64,000 nucleotides of DNA from Roseimicrobium gellanilyticum (GTDB lineage: Bacteria; Verrucomicrobiota; Verrucomicrobiia; Verrucomicrobiales; Verrucomicrobiaceae). The notes under the pieces are model-generated. The model was not told the DNA's origin. It ran no database searches and saw only the letters and a program-made list of their open reading frames with translations. Below are positions 62,662 to 64,000 of this stretch, in pieces (positions within the stretch are counted from its first letter, which is position 1; the number at the start of each line of letters is the position of its first letter). The translations under genes were made by a program, and so were the position numbers. The stretch covers positions 1,054,001 to 1,118,000 of the forward strand of contig NZ_QNRR01000001.1 of NCBI RefSeq assembly GCF_003315205.1, in the 5' to 3' direction.

Positions 62662-63813
62662 TCAAGCAGCCACACGGGACGGAATGGCGCAGGGTGCGCT
62701 GACGCGACCCAAATAAGGGGCGATCTTCGGCGCAAGAAAATCCCGGTAACGTACCCACGAGTCGGCCTTGTGGCGACGCAGTTTGGAGGCGCGTTCGAGG
62801 AGAGAGACGGCGGTCGCAGTGATCTCATCGATGGCTTCGTTCACCATGATGAGGTCGTCCGAGGCACGGAGGACGTGCGCTTGGAATCCATGAGCGGTGT
62901 CCGCCCGGCCATCGTGGGCAATCAGGATGCCGGGAACGCCGGCGCTGGCAGCCGCGCCGATTCCGTGCACACGGGGTCCGATGACGAGATCGTAGGAGCG
63001 ATAGAGGTCCAGGTAGCGCGCTGCGTCGTAGTCGTAGCGAATCGCGCAACCGGGGAACAAACGCTGAGCTTCCGGCAGTTCGTCAATGTAGTGGCACACG
63101 ACCTCGACTTCGCAACGTTGCCCGAATTCCTCAATGAGCCCCTTATACAGGTGGGTGATGAACTTGGAGGCACCGGGGGAGATGCGCTGCCACTTCAGAC
63201 CACTGTCCGAGGCATGAATGAGGCAGATGCGTTTCAGACCAGTGACCGTGCGTTCTTCTCCAGGCCTCACGGCAAACAGGGAGGGGCAGGGGAGCTGAAC
63301 AGAACCAAAGGGCGAAAACAACTGCTGGGTGAAGGAATCACGCGCCGTGATCGAAATGGCATGGCTGGCCACGCGGGCGAAGATCGGTTTCAATGAATCG
63401 ATGGTCCGGGCAGAGCCGCATCCAATGCCGACGTAGGCCGCAGGGATGGAGTGACGATCCAGCATGTCGTATATCTTTGTCAGGCGCCTTCCCGACCATT
63501 CTGGAGTCCCTGCGAACACAAACAGATCGCAGAGCTCCGGATCCATATCAAACTTCCAGGAGTTGTCGTGGTGCCCGAGGCGCAGCCATGGAGCCAGCAT
63601 GTCGCGAAACATTCCCGTGGTTTGCTTGATTTTGCGGAACGGGTTTTGCCATGCGTTCGGAGGTGTGATGTCCGGGTGCCGGTTGAAGATGATCGGATTG
63701 AAGTCCGCACCGATCGAGCGGAACAGATTCAGGATACCCAATAAGATGATCTCGTCGCCAGGGTTCCATTGGCGCGTGGTGCTGAAAACGACATTTTTGC
63801 GTGGTTGAACCAT
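62662..63813 (-). CDS. Polysaccharide pyruvyl transferase family protein
   Basis: From ATG 63813 the product is 383 residues. The N-terminus reads VVFSTTRQWNPGDEIIL (GDE motif); later segments include GIGCGSARTIDSL and the family motif IGPRVHGIGAAASAGVP. Members such as CsaB add pyruvyl groups to sugars, including S-layer-anchoring secondary polymers. It is the first gene of the 18-gene minus-strand locus within the window. The remaining 187 bases upstream show no clear gene. Confidence 0.91.
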   Translation of the reverse strand: MVQPRKNVVFSTTRQWNPGDEIILLGILNLFRSIGADFNPIIFNRHPDITPPNAWQNPFRKIKQTTGMFRDMLAPWLRLGHHDNSWKFDMDPELCDLFVFAGTPEWSGRRLTKIYDMLDRHSIPAAYVGIGCGSARTIDSLKPIFARVASHAISITARDSFTQQLFSPFGSVQLPCPSLFAVRPGEERTVTGLKRICLIHASDSGLKWQRISPGASKFITHLYKGLIEEFGQRCEVEVVCHYIDELPEAQRLFPGCAIRYDYDAARYLDLYRSYDLVIGPRVHGIGAAASAGVPGILIAHDGRADTAHGFQAHVLRASDDLIMVNEAIDEITATAVSLLERASKLRRHKADSWVRYRDFLAPKIAPYLGRVSAPCAIPSRVAA

Positions 63814-64000
63814 GAGCCAATGGATGAACAGGGGGTGTTCAACTGGGGTTTGGGGGGAGTGTGTACTGAGATTGGCTATGCCACTGAAACACGGGGGCCA
63901 GCACTCCTGGCCTGCGTCCCCGCCAGCGAGGGGAGTCACTCAGTCCGCCTTGTATCTCCAGGTTGACGGACGGATTACCGAAGCCCGGCTTGTGGATCCA

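Noticed and set aside
1-64000. tRNA, rRNA, CRISPR arrays and insertion sequences
   Set aside because: None was seen by reading; no cloverleaf-like clusters, transposase motifs or repeat-spacer patterns stood out, although I could not run a search.

Overview
The window most likely comes from a Verrucomicrobia-type bacterium of the PVC superphylum. The evidence is a Gram-negative-style meso-DAP peptidoglycan operon, a paired Planctomycetes/Verrucomicrobia secreted DUF1501 protein and LamG/cytochrome-like/DUF1549/DUF1553 protein, high GC throughout, and few clear Shine-Dalgarno sites. This placement is an inference from gene content; no rRNA or tRNA gene was found.

Layout. (1) Bases 1-9169, plus strand: the middle of a division and cell wall (dcw) cluster, murE (cut by the window edge), murF, mraY, murD, a membrane-anchored LysM protein, ftsW and murG. 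murC, murB, ddl and ftsQAZ do not follow. (2) 9242-10931, minus: a ParA/MinD-type ATPase and a Pro/Ala-rich protein with a possible roadblock-like C-terminus. (3) 11078-15385: a secreted coiled-coil protein, hisB, hisH, then surE and a LON-domain protein on the opposite strand. (4) 15460-20534, minus: the DUF1501 and PSD1-type pair. (5) 20770-24349: an exported protein with five Tudor-like repeats, then ispF, an inositol monophosphatase gene, and separate coaB and coaC genes with a 28-bp perfect inverted repeat between them. (6) 24418-27915, minus: a large SNF2 helicase.

(7) 28080-44845 is a first envelope-glycan region. A plus-strand operon carries a GT-C mannosyltransferase-like protein, a GT4, two GT2s, a methyltransferase and a possible deacetylase-like protein. 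It converges on a minus-strand export module: BY-kinase/Wzc, Wza lipoprotein, an EF-hand-loop secreted protein, a beta-barrel and a small membrane protein. After an AT-rich gap come a small lipoprotein, a miniature pseudopilin, an EEP-family membrane protein and a GT4.

(8) 44820-63813, minus, is a second, 18-gene one-directional glycan locus. It begins with a pyruvyl transferase and an ABC-2 exporter pair (Wzm/Wzt type). It continues through glycosyltransferases, four clear FkbM methyltransferases and further methyltransferases, an acyltransferase 3, a GT2-GT4 fusion and a VanZ-domain protein. The gene set fits an ABC-exported, heavily O-methylated O-antigen or S-layer-type glycan.

The main theme is envelope construction: precursor synthesis and lipid II assembly (mur/ftsW), then two separate glycan production and export systems. 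The strongest candidates for new biology are the ParA plus roadblock-like pair, the five-repeat Tudor-like exported protein, the FkbM-rich glycan locus, the palindrome between coaB and coaC, two mutually exclusive hairpins just upstream of ftsW, and the mini-pseudopilin.
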